DNA of 64,000 bases, taken from assembly GCF_027111315.2 (NCBI RefSeq), contig NZ_CP114289.2, forward strand, positions 3,968,001-4,032,000. The letters run 5' to 3'. Shown here piece by piece: positions 7,329 through 16,484 of the stretch (within the stretch, counting starts at the first letter, position 1; every line of letters starts with the position of its first letter). The notes under the pieces are model-generated. The model searched no databases. It saw only the letters and a program-made list of their open reading frames with translations, and was not told the DNA's origin. The position numbers were made by a program, and so were the translations under genes. Source of the stretch: Flavobacterium limnophilum (GTDB lineage Bacteria > Bacteroidota > Bacteroidia > Flavobacteriales > Flavobacteriaceae).

Positions 7329-8264
7329 ATGAAAAAAACAATGCTACTGGCCTGTCTATTATGTGTTTCTGTCAAGATTAACGCTCAAACTGCCGCCGAG
7401 AAAGATTTGATAAAAAAGACCGAAGAAGCAGCAAAAGTTGTAGATGACACCATCAAAAATGGGTGGAAATCAAAAGGTAAAGTTACTTTTCTTTTTAATC
7501 AAGCCAATTTTAATAACTGGGTAGCCGGAGGAGAAAACAGTTTTTCGGGAAACTTGGGTTTGGATTATAAAATCGATTACAAAAAAGACAAATTGAGTTG
7601 GGAAAACAGGATTTTGGCTTCTTATGGAGTGCTTCAAACCCAAAACTCCAGCTTTGAAAAGAAAACCGACGACCAAGTCGAAATCAATTCCATCGTGGCC
7701 AAAAGAACAGACGGCGGTAACTGGTATTATTCGTTTTTGGCCAATTTCAGAACCCAATTCACCAAAGGTTATGTTTATTCGAAAGACGTGAATGGTGCGG
7801 AAGTAAGAGCGGAAAATACCAATTTTATGTCGCCGGGATATTTGCTTTTTGGACCAGGTATGTATTGGAAAAAAACCGAGGATTTCAAATTGAATTTTGC
7901 ACCATTAACAGCCAAATTTACTTTTGTGGACAGTTTCTACACTTCGATTCCAGGTTATGTAAATGGTAGTTATTTTGGTGTGGATGCCAATGAAAGCGTG
8001 TTGTTTCAACTGGGTTTCAATGCCACGGCCTATTACAAATTCAAAATTATGGAAAATGTTACTGCCGAAAATTATTTAAATTTATATTCCAATTATTTGG
8101 AAAATCCACAAAACATAGACATTAATTACACCTTGAATCTGGTAATGAAAATCAACAAAGTATTGTCGGCCAATTTGAATTTCCAGGCTATATATGACGA
8201 TGATGCTTTTGCCGGTTTCCAAACCAAGGAAGTGTTTGGTGTAGGCGTTAATTACAGCTTTTAA
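7329..8264 (+). CDS. DUF3078 outer-membrane beta-barrel protein
   Basis: The product is 311 residues with a signal peptide ending near NAQ (about residue 20). The mature part is rich in alternating aromatic strands ending in a C-terminal Tyr-Ser-Phe, as in outer-membrane barrels. The segment VTFLFNQANFNNWVAGGENSFSGN is characteristic of the Bacteroidota DUF3078 family. No substrate can be assigned. It has its own -7 element and a strong terminator at 8295-8329, so it is probably a single-gene unit rather than part of suf. Confidence 0.85.
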   Translation: MKKTMLLACLLCVSVKINAQTAAEKDLIKKTEEAAKVVDDTIKNGWKSKGKVTFLFNQANFNNWVAGGENSFSGNLGLDYKIDYKKDKLSWENRILASYGVLQTQNSSFEKKTDDQVEINSIVAKRTDGGNWYYSFLANFRTQFTKGYVYSKDVNGAEVRAENTNFMSPGYLLFGPGMYWKKTEDFKLNFAPLTAKFTFVDSFYTSIPGYVNGSYFGVDANESVLFQLGFNATAYYKFKIMENVTAENYLNLYSNYLENPQNIDINYTLNLVMKINKVLSANLNFQAIYDDDAFAGFQTKEVFGVGVNYSF

Positions 8265-8294
8265 AACAAAATATTCTTACCTTTAAAACTCTTC

Positions 8295-8329
8295 AAAAAA
8301 CTATGTACCTCCCGTACATAGTTTTTTTT
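8295..8329 (+). terminator. Intrinsic terminator after the DUF3078 gene
   Basis: aaaactatgtac (8297-8308) and gtacatagtttt (8314-8325) form a 12-bp stem with a 5-base loop followed by more Ts. It ends the DUF3078 transcript. It also shows that the frame open from 8303 is not a real start for the following gene. Confidence 0.9.
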
Positions 8330-8374
8330 ATTGTGTACGCTTTATTTGTAACTTTACGCCCTAATGAAATCGAA

Positions 8375-8986
8375 ATGAAATTGAAATTTATATATCTTCT
8401 TTCCCTGTTTTTTGTTTTAAATTCCTGTAAAAATGAAAACGAAAAACGCCTTGTCGAAAACAAGAAAGACGCAAAAAAGAAGGAATTAATCTTTTCGAAA
8501 ATTGACAAAGGATGGAATTTTAATGCGATTCCTCTCAATGAAACTTCGGAAGCATATACAACAACTTGGCCAGCTTGGCGCGATTTTATGACCGAATTAA
8601 GCTATCGACCTCAAAAAACTATTGGTGCCTTTCAAAAAAGAGCAACTACACTTTCTAGGAAAGTAATAGCATTAAACACCAGCATACCAACGGATTTTGA
8701 CAAACCTCAAATAAAATCGAGAATTTCAGCCTTAATAACGAAGGTTCGAATGCTGGATTTATACATTCATTTGGATGATATTCCAAGCGAAAAAGTATTG
8801 GCCCTGATTCCTGAAATCAATATGGAATTAATGTCTTTGCAAAACCAAATGGACAAAATCGTGCAAAAAAGCAAAATTCCTCTTGAAGAAGGAGAATCTG
8901 AATTATTGAAAATGTTGGATACCACAAGAGCGATTCCCAACACACCACAGTTACTAGAAAACCCAAATAAGCCTCGCATTGAGTAA
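8375..8986 (+). CDS. Lipoprotein of unknown function upstream of mfd
   Basis: The product is 203 residues. The ATG at 8375 gives a classic lipoprotein signal, MKLKFIYLLSLFFVLNSC, with the acylated Cys at about residue 18. The mature part is mainly helical and polar (for example PEINMELMSLQNQMDKIVQ), without recognisable catalytic motifs. A longer frame opens at 8303, but that lies in the terminator of the preceding gene. A TAACTTTA at 8349-8356 is a possible -7 element. Its end overlaps the TTG start of mfd by 8 bases, so translation of mfd may depend on it. Confidence 0.75.
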   Translation: MKLKFIYLLSLFFVLNSCKNENEKRLVENKKDAKKKELIFSKIDKGWNFNAIPLNETSEAYTTTWPAWRDFMTELSYRPQKTIGAFQKRATTLSRKVIALNTSIPTDFDKPQIKSRISALITKVRMLDLYIHLDDIPSEKVLALIPEINMELMSLQNQMDKIVQKSKIPLEEGESELLKMLDTTRAIPNTPQLLENPNKPRIE

Positions 8987-11900
8987 AAAAAATCTATATT
9001 CGATCTACGATAATTCGCCAAAAATCAAGCAAATTGTCGATAGTTTGCAACAAGCCGACTTAAAAATCCAATTGAATGGATTGATAGGTTCTTCGCTTTC
9101 GTTTGTAGTGCAATCGCTTTTCAAAAAAACCGAGAAACCGTTTTTACTCATCCTGGACGATAAGGAAGAAGCGGCTTATTATTTGAACGATTTGGAGCAA
9201 ATGATAGGCGAAGAGGATGTGCTTTTTTATCCCGGTTCCTATCGTCGTCCCTATCATATTGAAGATACAGACAATGCCAATGTTTTGCTTCGCGCCGAAG
9301 TCTTGAACCGCATCAATTCCCGCAAAAAACCGGCAGTTATTGTCACTTATCCCGAAGCGCTTTTCGAAAAAGTGGTTACGAGAAAAGAGCTCGACAAAAA
9401 CACTTTGAAAGTAACGGTTGGCGACCAAATTTCGATTGATTTTATCAATGAAGTCTTGTTCGAATACGAATTCAAGAGAGTTGATTTTATTACTGAACCG
9501 GGCGAATTTTCCGTTCGTGGAGGAATTGTCGACGTGTTCTCTTTTTCGAATGACAATCCGTACCGAATCGAGTTTTTTGGCAACGAAGTCGACAGCATTC
9601 GAAGTTTTGACGTGGAAACACAATTGTCTATCGAAAAGCAAAAGAAAATCACGATTATTCCCAATGTAGAGAACAAATTCTTTCAAGAAAACCGTGAAAG
9701 CTTTTTGGAATACATCAACAATCAAACAGTTTTATTTATTCAAGATACCGATTCGCTTTTCTCTAAATTGGATAGACTTTTTGCCAAAGCCACCGAGATT
9801 TTCGAAAACCTGAATGCCACGGTAAATCATGTTGCACCGAATCAATTGTTCCTGAACCAGACGGAATTCATCAAGAAAAGTTTGGATTTTTCGGTTGTTG
9901 AATTGTGTTCCAAGCCTATTTATAAAACCAAGAAATCATTCGATTTTCATATCAAACCGCAGCCTTCTTTCAACAAACAATTCGATTTGTTGTTGAATAA
10001 TTTGAATGACAATCATTTTAACGGCTACAAAAATTACTTGTTTTGTTCGAATGATGCCCAAGCCAAAAGGTTTCACGATATTTTTGAATCTTTGGACGAA
10101 GAAAACTCCGAGAATATTCGAAAGCAATACAATACGATTGTCTTGCCTATTTATCAAGGATTTATCGACGAAGAAAACCAATTGGCCTGTTATACGGATC
10201 ACCAAATTTTTGAACGTTATCATAAATTCAGCATTAAAAGTAATGTTTCGAAGAAGCAAAATATCACTTTAAAAGAGCTGACCACTTTGACGGTTGGCGA
10301 TTATGTAACGCACATCGATCACGGAATTGGGCGCTTTGGCGGATTGCAAAAAATACAGGTGGAAGGCAAAACTCAAGAAGCCATTAAGTTAGTTTACGCC
10401 GATAATGACATTGTGTATGTGAGCATTCACTCGCTTTACAAAATTTCGAAATTCAACGGAAAAGACGGAACGCCGCCTAAAATTTACAAATTGGGTTCGA
10501 ATGCCTGGAAGATTCTGAAGCAGAAAACCAAGGCTCGTGTCAAACATATTGCGTTCAATTTGATTCAATTATACGCCAAAAGAAAATTGGAAAAAGGATT
10601 CCGTTTTGCGCCCGACAGCTATTTGCAAAACGAATTGGAAAGTTCCTTCATCTACGAAGATACGCCCGACCAAACCAAATCAACTGCTGAAGTAAAAGCG
10701 GATATGGAAAGCGACCGTCCGATGGATCGTTTGGTTTGTGGCGACGTTGGTTTTGGAAAAACTGAGGTGGCGATTCGTGCCGCTTTCAAAGCAGTGGACA
10801 ATTCGAAACAAGTTGCCGTTTTGGTTCCAACCACGATTTTGGCTTACCAACATTACAGAACTTTTTCAGAACGACTGAAAGATATGCCGGTTTCTATTGG
10901 TTATTTGAACCGTTTTAGAACAGCCAAACAAAAAGCGGAAACCCTCAAACAATTAGCCGAAGGAAAACTGGATATTGTTATCGGAACGCATCAATTGGTC
11001 AACAAGAACGTAGTTTTCAAAGACCTTGGATTGTTGATTGTCGATGAGGAACAAAAATTTGGAGTGAACGTAAAAGACAAACTCAAAACCATCGCCGCCA
11101 ATGTGGATACCTTGACATTAACGGCAACGCCAATTCCGAGAACCTTGCAGTTTTCGTTGATGGCAGCACGCGATTTATCCGTAATCACAACTCCTCCGCC
11201 CAATCGTTATCCTATTGAAACGAACGTTGTTGGTTTCAGCGAAGAGCTTATTCGGGATGCAATTTCGTATGAAATTCAGCGTAGCGGACAGGTTTTCTTT
11301 ATCAATAACCGAATAGAGAACATTAAGGAAGTTGCCGGAATGATTCAGCGTTTGGTGCCTGATGCCCGAGTGGGAATTGGTCACGGCCAAATGGAAGGCA
11401 AGAAATTAGAGGAATTGATGTTGGCTTTTATGAACGGCGAATTCGATGTTTTGGTGGCGACCACCATTATCGAAAGTGGATTGGACGTTCCCAATGCGAA
11501 TACCATTTTCATTAACAATGCCAATAATTTTGGCCTGTCCGATTTACATCAAATGCGTGGTCGTGTGGGTCGAAGCAATAAGAAAGCATTTTGTTATTTC
11601 ATTTGTCCTCCTTATTCTGCTATGACGGATGATGCTCGAAAACGAATTCAGGCTTTGGAACAATTTTCGGAATTGGGAAGCGGTTTCAACATTGCGATGA
11701 AGGATTTGGAAATTCGTGGTGCGGGAGATTTATTAGGTGGTGAACAAAGTGGTTTTATCAACGAAATTGGTTTTGACACTTACCAAAAAATTATGAACGA
11801 AGCTATCGATGAATTGAAGGAAAACGAATTCAAGGATTTGTATGAAAACGAAGATAGCGGAGTCGAAAAAGAATATGTCAAAGACCTGCAAATCGACACC

Positions 11901-12344
11901 GATTTTGAGTTGTTGTTTTCCGATGAATACATCAACAATGTTACGGAGCGTTTGAGTTTGTACAACGAATTGGGCAACGTGACCAACGAAGAGGAATTAA
12001 TCGTCTTCCAAAATAAACTGATTGACCGTTTTGGTCCAATGCCACCACGAGCAAATGCTTTGATGAATAGCATTCGCATTAAATGGGTTGCTACCAAAGT
12101 GGGAATTGAAAAATTGGTAATGAAAAAAGGCAAGATGATTGGTTATTTTGTGGCCGATCAAAACTCGGATTTTTATACTTCCAAGCGTTTTCATCAAGTG
12201 ATTCAGTTTGTGCAAAAAAACAGCAACATTTGCGTGATGAAAGAAAAACAAACACCAGCGGGTTTACGACTTTTATTGACTTTTGATAATGTGAAAACCA
12301 CGAGGAGGGCTTTGGAATTGATGGAGATGTTGGGGAAGGATTAA
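8979..12344 (+). CDS. mfd: Transcription-repair coupling factor Mfd
   Basis: Mfd displaces RNA polymerase stalled at DNA lesions and recruits UvrA. The 1121-residue protein has the expected order: UvrB-like N-terminal region, RNA polymerase-interacting CarD-type domain near 435-510 (TVGDYVTHIDHGIGRFGGL), helicase Walker A near 588-596 (GDVGFGKTE), DEEQ box near 688, TATPIPRTL, and the motif DLHQMRGRVGRS followed by the C-terminal TRCF domain. The only credible start is a TTG at 8979, because an in-frame stop lies at 8955-8957 and no ATG or GTG occurs between. The start overlaps the upstream lipoprotein stop by 8 bases. Identity is certain; the start is well supported. Confidence 0.96.
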   Translation: MSKKNLYSIYDNSPKIKQIVDSLQQADLKIQLNGLIGSSLSFVVQSLFKKTEKPFLLILDDKEEAAYYLNDLEQMIGEEDVLFYPGSYRRPYHIEDTDNANVLLRAEVLNRINSRKKPAVIVTYPEALFEKVVTRKELDKNTLKVTVGDQISIDFINEVLFEYEFKRVDFITEPGEFSVRGGIVDVFSFSNDNPYRIEFFGNEVDSIRSFDVETQLSIEKQKKITIIPNVENKFFQENRESFLEYINNQTVLFIQDTDSLFSKLDRLFAKATEIFENLNATVNHVAPNQLFLNQTEFIKKSLDFSVVELCSKPIYKTKKSFDFHIKPQPSFNKQFDLLLNNLNDNHFNGYKNYLFCSNDAQAKRFHDIFESLDEENSENIRKQYNTIVLPIYQGFIDEENQLACYTDHQIFERYHKFSIKSNVSKKQNITLKELTTLTVGDYVTHIDHGIGRFGGLQKIQVEGKTQEAIKLVYADNDIVYVSIHSLYKISKFNGKDGTPPKIYKLGSNAWKILKQKTKARVKHIAFNLIQLYAKRKLEKGFRFAPDSYLQNELESSFIYEDTPDQTKSTAEVKADMESDRPMDRLVCGDVGFGKTEVAIRAAFKAVDNSKQVAVLVPTTILAYQHYRTFSERLKDMPVSIGYLNRFRTAKQKAETLKQLAEGKLDIVIGTHQLVNKNVVFKDLGLLIVDEEQKFGVNVKDKLKTIAANVDTLTLTATPIPRTLQFSLMAARDLSVITTPPPNRYPIETNVVGFSEELIRDAISYEIQRSGQVFFINNRIENIKEVAGMIQRLVPDARVGIGHGQMEGKKLEELMLAFMNGEFDVLVATTIIESGLDVPNANTIFINNANNFGLSDLHQMRGRVGRSNKKAFCYFICPPYSAMTDDARKRIQALEQFSELGSGFNIAMKDLEIRGAGDLLGGEQSGFINEIGFDTYQKIMNEAIDELKENEFKDLYENEDSGVEKEYVKDLQIDTDFELLFSDEYINNVTERLSLYNELGNVTNEEELIVFQNKLIDRFGPMPPRANALMNSIRIKWVATKVGIEKLVMKKGKMIGYFVADQNSDFYTSKRFHQVIQFVQKNSNICVMKEKQTPAGLRLLLTFDNVKTTRRALELMEMLGKD

Positions 12345-12365
12345 GAGATTATTTCTATGATATTT

Positions 12366-13406
12366 TTATTTAATCAAATAATCAAATTCTTTCAATGCTC
12401 CAGCTTTTCTGATTTCAAATAAATCTTCAACATAATAACCGTAATTTACTGTGATTTTTCCATCGCTTACCGTGTTGTAAGCTGCTGGAAAATTTTGATA
12501 TATTTCTTTGTAAAATCTATCTTCATATTCAAACTCAATTGGAGTGATGAAATTGATCTTTTCTGGTTTAAACAAGTCGGGAGAGATTGTGTTGCGTAAT
12601 CCTTTTGGTTTTAAAGGAGTTGCCCACTTCCCCTCTTTTGTCATATAAACATCATCAAAAACATATCTTGTTTGAAGTAATTCATCTTTGTATTCCAGTA
12701 CATACAATAAGCAATAGTCGTATTCCGAAAAGCTACTTCTAAATGGATTGTAATTTTGACTGATTACTTCTGAATGAGGTGGATATGTTGTAAATTGGAT
12801 AGTGTCTTTTTTAAAATCGCCATAAATGTTTTTAACTACTAAATATTTCGATAAGATTCTAGAAGTTAAAGGAAAACCATTACAATAACTTGATGGTGAT
12901 TCCCATACTTTTATTTTTTTGCCAATGAATATGTAGAGTTTTGTTGGTTTTTCAGGATGAGCAGGCCAGACTTCACAAGGTTCTAATTTTAATTTAATAG
13001 TGTTTTTTTTCTTCTTTACTAAATCAGCAACCAAGAATTTTTTAGTTGTATGCCAACGGGATTCAAAAAACAGAGAGTCAGATAATTTAGCCTTTATTTC
13101 AAAATTACCTAAACTATCCGTGTGAGTGTTATAATTTTTATTTTTAAACAAAAGTACATCATTTCCAAAATTTTTAGATATTTCTCGATAGGAATCATCG
13201 TTTGTGTTTTCGAATTTTGAATTCTTTTTCCAATTTGCATATAAAGAATCATTATGTTTTCTTAGTTTGTTAATAGTATCATTTTTAACAACATAAACAA
13301 CTCGGTCATTTAATTTTCCTGAATTAAATGCTTTTCCTTTTACTGTTACTTCTTGTGAAAATACTATTTGAAACGCTAGTAAAAACAATAAAATATATCT
13401 TTTCAT
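12366..13406 (-). CDS. Exported protein of unknown function
   Basis: The product is 346 residues with an N-terminal signal (MKRYILLFLLAFQIVFSQ, cleavage probably before the Q). The first ~110 residues resemble a regulatory-like beta domain (VTVKGKAFNSGKLNDRVVYVV, then a strand-rich DSLGNFEIKAKL). Four cysteines are scattered later. No family was recognised. It is more AT-rich than its neighbours and stands alone on the minus strand between mfd and the FAD/Fe-S genes, which suggests accessory or acquired DNA. Confidence 0.6.
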   Translation of the reverse strand: MKRYILLFLLAFQIVFSQEVTVKGKAFNSGKLNDRVVYVVKNDTINKLRKHNDSLYANWKKNSKFENTNDDSYREISKNFGNDVLLFKNKNYNTHTDSLGNFEIKAKLSDSLFFESRWHTTKKFLVADLVKKKKNTIKLKLEPCEVWPAHPEKPTKLYIFIGKKIKVWESPSSYCNGFPLTSRILSKYLVVKNIYGDFKKDTIQFTTYPPHSEVISQNYNPFRSSFSEYDYCLLYVLEYKDELLQTRYVFDDVYMTKEGKWATPLKPKGLRNTISPDLFKPEKINFITPIEFEYEDRFYKEIYQNFPAAYNTVSDGKITVNYGYYVEDLFEIRKAGALKEFDYLIK

Positions 13407-13511
13407 TTTAGATTATTTAAAGACAACAATATACGGTTTTTCTTTCTGAATTATATTTAAATATTATCTTGCGTTAGAAGAAAGCAGTATTAAGGAATTA
13501 GAAAAATTAAT

Positions 13512-14228
13512 CTACCTCGTCACTTCCTCAATCAAGTAAAAAATCGATTTAAAATCGATGCCGCTTGTTCTTTCCAATCCAATTTCGCAGGTTCTGCTGG
13601 TGGAATAGCCTTCTTTGCAGTTGGTGGAAATTTGTTCTTTTAGTTCTCGCAATCCGTGTTCGTTGAGTTCTGGAATCAGGAAACCTCGGTCTCCGGCAAA
13701 ACCACAACAATTGCTGTCAATCATCGTTACTTCATTGGCGCAAAGTTGGGACAAAGCCAAAAGCTGGTCCATTTTTCCGATTTTTTTCACAGAACAAACT
13801 GGGAAAACAGCAACAGTATCTTTTTTATTTTTTACATTCAAATGCGGCATCACGTAATCCAACATAAATTCGATGGGATCGACAATTTTTAAGGCATTCG
13901 AAAACTCTTCTTTCGAATGGTAAAAACACGGACTCATATCATACAAAACGGGATATTTTCCGTTTTCCGAAGCATTTAAAAGGGCTATTTCCAAGGCGCT
14001 GGATTGGGCGTGATTGACTTCGGCAAAACCTTTGCTCGAAAAAGGCATTCCACAACAATGCGTGTCAATTGCTTCGGGATAAATTATGGAGAATCCGGCT
14101 CGAACCAATAATTGATGGGTTAGTGCAGTCAATTGAAGATCGTCTTCGGCTTGAAAACTATTTTTGCCCATACTCCTGTTGATGCAAGAAGGGAAGTACA
14201 CTACTTTTAAATCGGAAATTGTATTCAT
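13512..14228 (-). CDS. Cysteine-rich CCG-domain subunit, partner of the FAD/Fe-S dehydrogenase
   Basis: The 238-residue protein contains two CCG-type cysteine-rich domains: VVYFPSCINRSMG with HCCGMPFSSKG, then VFPVCSVKKIGK with SNCCGFAGDRGF. Such domains bind the terminal Fe-S or heterodisulfide-type centre of glycolate or D-lactate dehydrogenases. In YdiJ-type enzymes this part is the C-terminal end of a single chain of roughly 1000 residues. Here the preceding 703-codon gene stops at 14230-14232, and this gene starts with an ATG one base later in another frame (TAA-A-ATG). It is therefore either a natural split or a frameshift that left a restart. The upstream extension of its frame to 14354 overlaps the partner gene and is rejected. 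Confidence 0.8.
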   Translation of the reverse strand: MNTISDLKVVYFPSCINRSMGKNSFQAEDDLQLTALTHQLLVRAGFSIIYPEAIDTHCCGMPFSSKGFAEVNHAQSSALEIALLNASENGKYPVLYDMSPCFYHSKEEFSNALKIVDPIEFMLDYVMPHLNVKNKKDTVAVFPVCSVKKIGKMDQLLALSQLCANEVTMIDSNCCGFAGDRGFLIPELNEHGLRELKEQISTNCKEGYSTSRTCEIGLERTSGIDFKSIFYLIEEVTR

Positions 14229-14229
14229 T

Positions 14230-16341
14230 TTACTGCTGTTGATTCGTGTTGATTTTATTGGCTCCTTTGGGCATTTCGGGAATCCATTTTGGGACTTTTC
14301 CAAAGGTGATAAAATGGAAACCATTCGATAAAGCGGTAATAATTGTAGTTCCAAGGATGGAATGGAAAAAGGAAATCACTTTCAAGCCCACTCTCAAAAT
14401 TGCCGTAGTTCCAGCCATATGAGAACCTATGTAAGCGGCTACTTTTTTATCGCCAGCATTGAGTTCATTGGCACGCCATTCTTTTACAAATTTTCCAGTA
14501 TCGATATAAACAGGGCAGGCTAACGCACAAAGTCCATCGGTGGCACAAGTTTCGTCCAGTTGATAAGTAACGTCTTTTCGAATCTCAGCCAATCGTTCTG
14601 GGTCGTCATTAGATTCTTCCAATCGGGAAATTTCTCGCGCAATAACGATTCTCTGGCGCGGCGACAACGTCAAACCTTCGGAAACACAATGCGGTTCGCA
14701 AAAGCCGCATTCCATACATTTATCAACAATGGCGTAGGATTCGGGCATTGGTTTCAAGTTTTTGAGATGCGCTTTCGGGTCGGGATTGATTAAAACATCG
14801 GGATTGATTTTGTTGTTGGGATCAAAAATGTTTTTGATGCGTTTCATGATTTCATAAGCCGCCGTTCCCCATTCTTTCTCCACAAAAGGAGCCATATTCC
14901 GCCCTGTTCCGTGTTCGGCTTTCAAGGAACCGTTGAATCGATTCACGACTAAATCCGCCAATTCCGCCATCAGTTTTTCGTAGCGATCGACTTCGGATTG
15001 GTTTGAAAAATCTTGGGAAAACACAAAATGCAAGTTTCCTTCGAGAGCGTGACCAAATAAAACAGCATCTTGGTATTCGTATTTTTTGAATAAATCTTTC
15101 AAAGCCAAACAAGCTTCGGCAAGTTGTGGCAAAGGAAAAGCAACGTCTTCAATAATAACCGAAGTTCCGTTTTTTCGTAGTCCACCAACCGTTGGCAACA
15201 AGCCTTTTCGGGCTTTCCAATTGAAATAATATTGTTGGGGGTCGCTGGTAAATTCATAATCTGTATAAGTCGGAATAGATTTTATTTGTAACCGGATAGC
15301 ATCCTGTTTTTGTTGTAAAACGACTAAATCGTTGTCCCGGCATTCGACCAATAAAGCGCAAGCCGATTCGGGTAATGTTCTAAAATATTCTGGTGCATCG
15401 GGATCGAATTCTACAGAGCGAATAGATTCCCTGTCCAATAATTCCACCGCTGCAACGGGTGCTGATTTTAATAAAATTGTGGCGTTGCAAGCCTCCTGGA
15501 TCGTGTTGAAAATAAGTAAAGAACAGGATTTAAATTTTTCGTCAATAACCGTCTTGAAAGTAACATTCGAAATAAAAGCCAATGTTCCTTCCGACCCCAC
15601 CATCAAATGTTTGATGATGTCAATCGGGTCTTGATAATCGACCAAGGCATTGATGCTGTAGCCCGTGGTGTTTTTTATCTTGAATTTATTTTTGATGAAA
15701 TGATATAAGGTTTCATCGTTTTTGATAGTATCTCTCAGGCTTTCAATTTCTTGAATCAAGGCTTTTTGATTGTTTTTGAAAGCCGCAACACTTTCAGAAT
15801 CGGCGGTGTCCAAAATGGTTCCGTCGTTCAATACAATTCGGATGTCTGCTATGGTTTGATAGGAATTCTGGGCAGTTCCGCAACACATTCCGCTAGCGTT
15901 ATTGGCCACAATTCCACCAATCATCGCAGCTCCGATGGAAGCTGGGTCGGGACCAATTTTTAATCCGTGCGGTGTCAAAAAAGTATTGGCACGCGAACCG
16001 ACAATTCCGGGTTCCAGTTTTATTTTTTGGTTGTTTTCCAAAAGTTCGAAACTTTTCCATCCGTGTGTGGCCACCACCAAAACCGAATCGGTAATGGCTT
16101 GACCAGACAAACTTGTTCCTGCAGCGCGAAAAGTCAAGGCGATATCAAGTTTTTTGGCTTCTTTTATAATTTCGACTACTTCGGCTTCGTTGTGCGCCAG
16201 AATGACGATTTTGGGAATGAGTCTATAAAAACTGGCATCGGTTCCATAAGCAAGGGTTTGCAATGGATTGTCCAAAATACGTTTGGAGTCAATGGAAGCC
16301 GATAAAATATCTTTCAACTTTTGATAGGATGGTGCCAACAT
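14230..16341 (-). CDS. FAD-linked 2-hydroxyacid (D-lactate/glycolate-type) dehydrogenase with Fe-S domain
   Basis: The product is 703 residues. The N-terminal FAD_binding_4 domain shows FRAAGTSLSGQAITDSV and the GxxGxxAxxASG-like IGGIVANNASGMCCG. The FAD-oxidase C domain follows, with GHALEGNLHFV and AEHGTGRNMAPF. Two ferredoxin-type clusters are present, CMECGFCEPHC and CATDGLCALACPVY. The enzyme should oxidise D-lactate, glycolate or a related 2-hydroxyacid at the inner face of the membrane and pass electrons to quinone; the substrate cannot be told from sequence. The last ~60 residues are hydrophobic in part and end just before the CCG gene, which completes the electron path. Confidence 0.88.
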   Translation of the reverse strand: MLAPSYQKLKDILSASIDSKRILDNPLQTLAYGTDASFYRLIPKIVILAHNEAEVVEIIKEAKKLDIALTFRAAGTSLSGQAITDSVLVVATHGWKSFELLENNQKIKLEPGIVGSRANTFLTPHGLKIGPDPASIGAAMIGGIVANNASGMCCGTAQNSYQTIADIRIVLNDGTILDTADSESVAAFKNNQKALIQEIESLRDTIKNDETLYHFIKNKFKIKNTTGYSINALVDYQDPIDIIKHLMVGSEGTLAFISNVTFKTVIDEKFKSCSLLIFNTIQEACNATILLKSAPVAAVELLDRESIRSVEFDPDAPEYFRTLPESACALLVECRDNDLVVLQQKQDAIRLQIKSIPTYTDYEFTSDPQQYYFNWKARKGLLPTVGGLRKNGTSVIIEDVAFPLPQLAEACLALKDLFKKYEYQDAVLFGHALEGNLHFVFSQDFSNQSEVDRYEKLMAELADLVVNRFNGSLKAEHGTGRNMAPFVEKEWGTAAYEIMKRIKNIFDPNNKINPDVLINPDPKAHLKNLKPMPESYAIVDKCMECGFCEPHCVSEGLTLSPRQRIVIAREISRLEESNDDPERLAEIRKDVTYQLDETCATDGLCALACPVYIDTGKFVKEWRANELNAGDKKVAAYIGSHMAGTTAILRVGLKVISFFHSILGTTIITALSNGFHFITFGKVPKWIPEMPKGANKINTNQQQ

Positions 16342-16432
16342 AGCAGATGTGGTATTTTGAAAGATGTAAAATTAAGGATTAGCAAGTACTTATTATAATT
16401 TCTGCGTCTTTTCTATCATTTAAGTTTTGGAC

Positions 16433-16462
16433 AAAAAAAAACGAAGCAGTTAGCCTCGTTTC
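16433..16462 (-). terminator. Intrinsic terminator of the ACT-like gene
   Basis: Read on the minus strand, aaacgaggc and gcttcgttt pair (one G-U) around a 5-base loop and run into a long T tract. It lies about 23 bases after the stop of the gene at 16485-17141. Confidence 0.85.
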
Positions 16463-16484
16463 TATTTTGAAATTGTCGAAATTC

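Noticed and set aside
8303..8374. Upstream extension of the lipoprotein frame before mfd
   Set aside because: It begins inside the terminator of the DUF3078 gene, and the lipoprotein signal starts at 8375.
9144..9725. 193-codon minus-strand frame inside mfd
   Set aside because: mfd is unmistakable in this region, so the antisense frame is a shadow.
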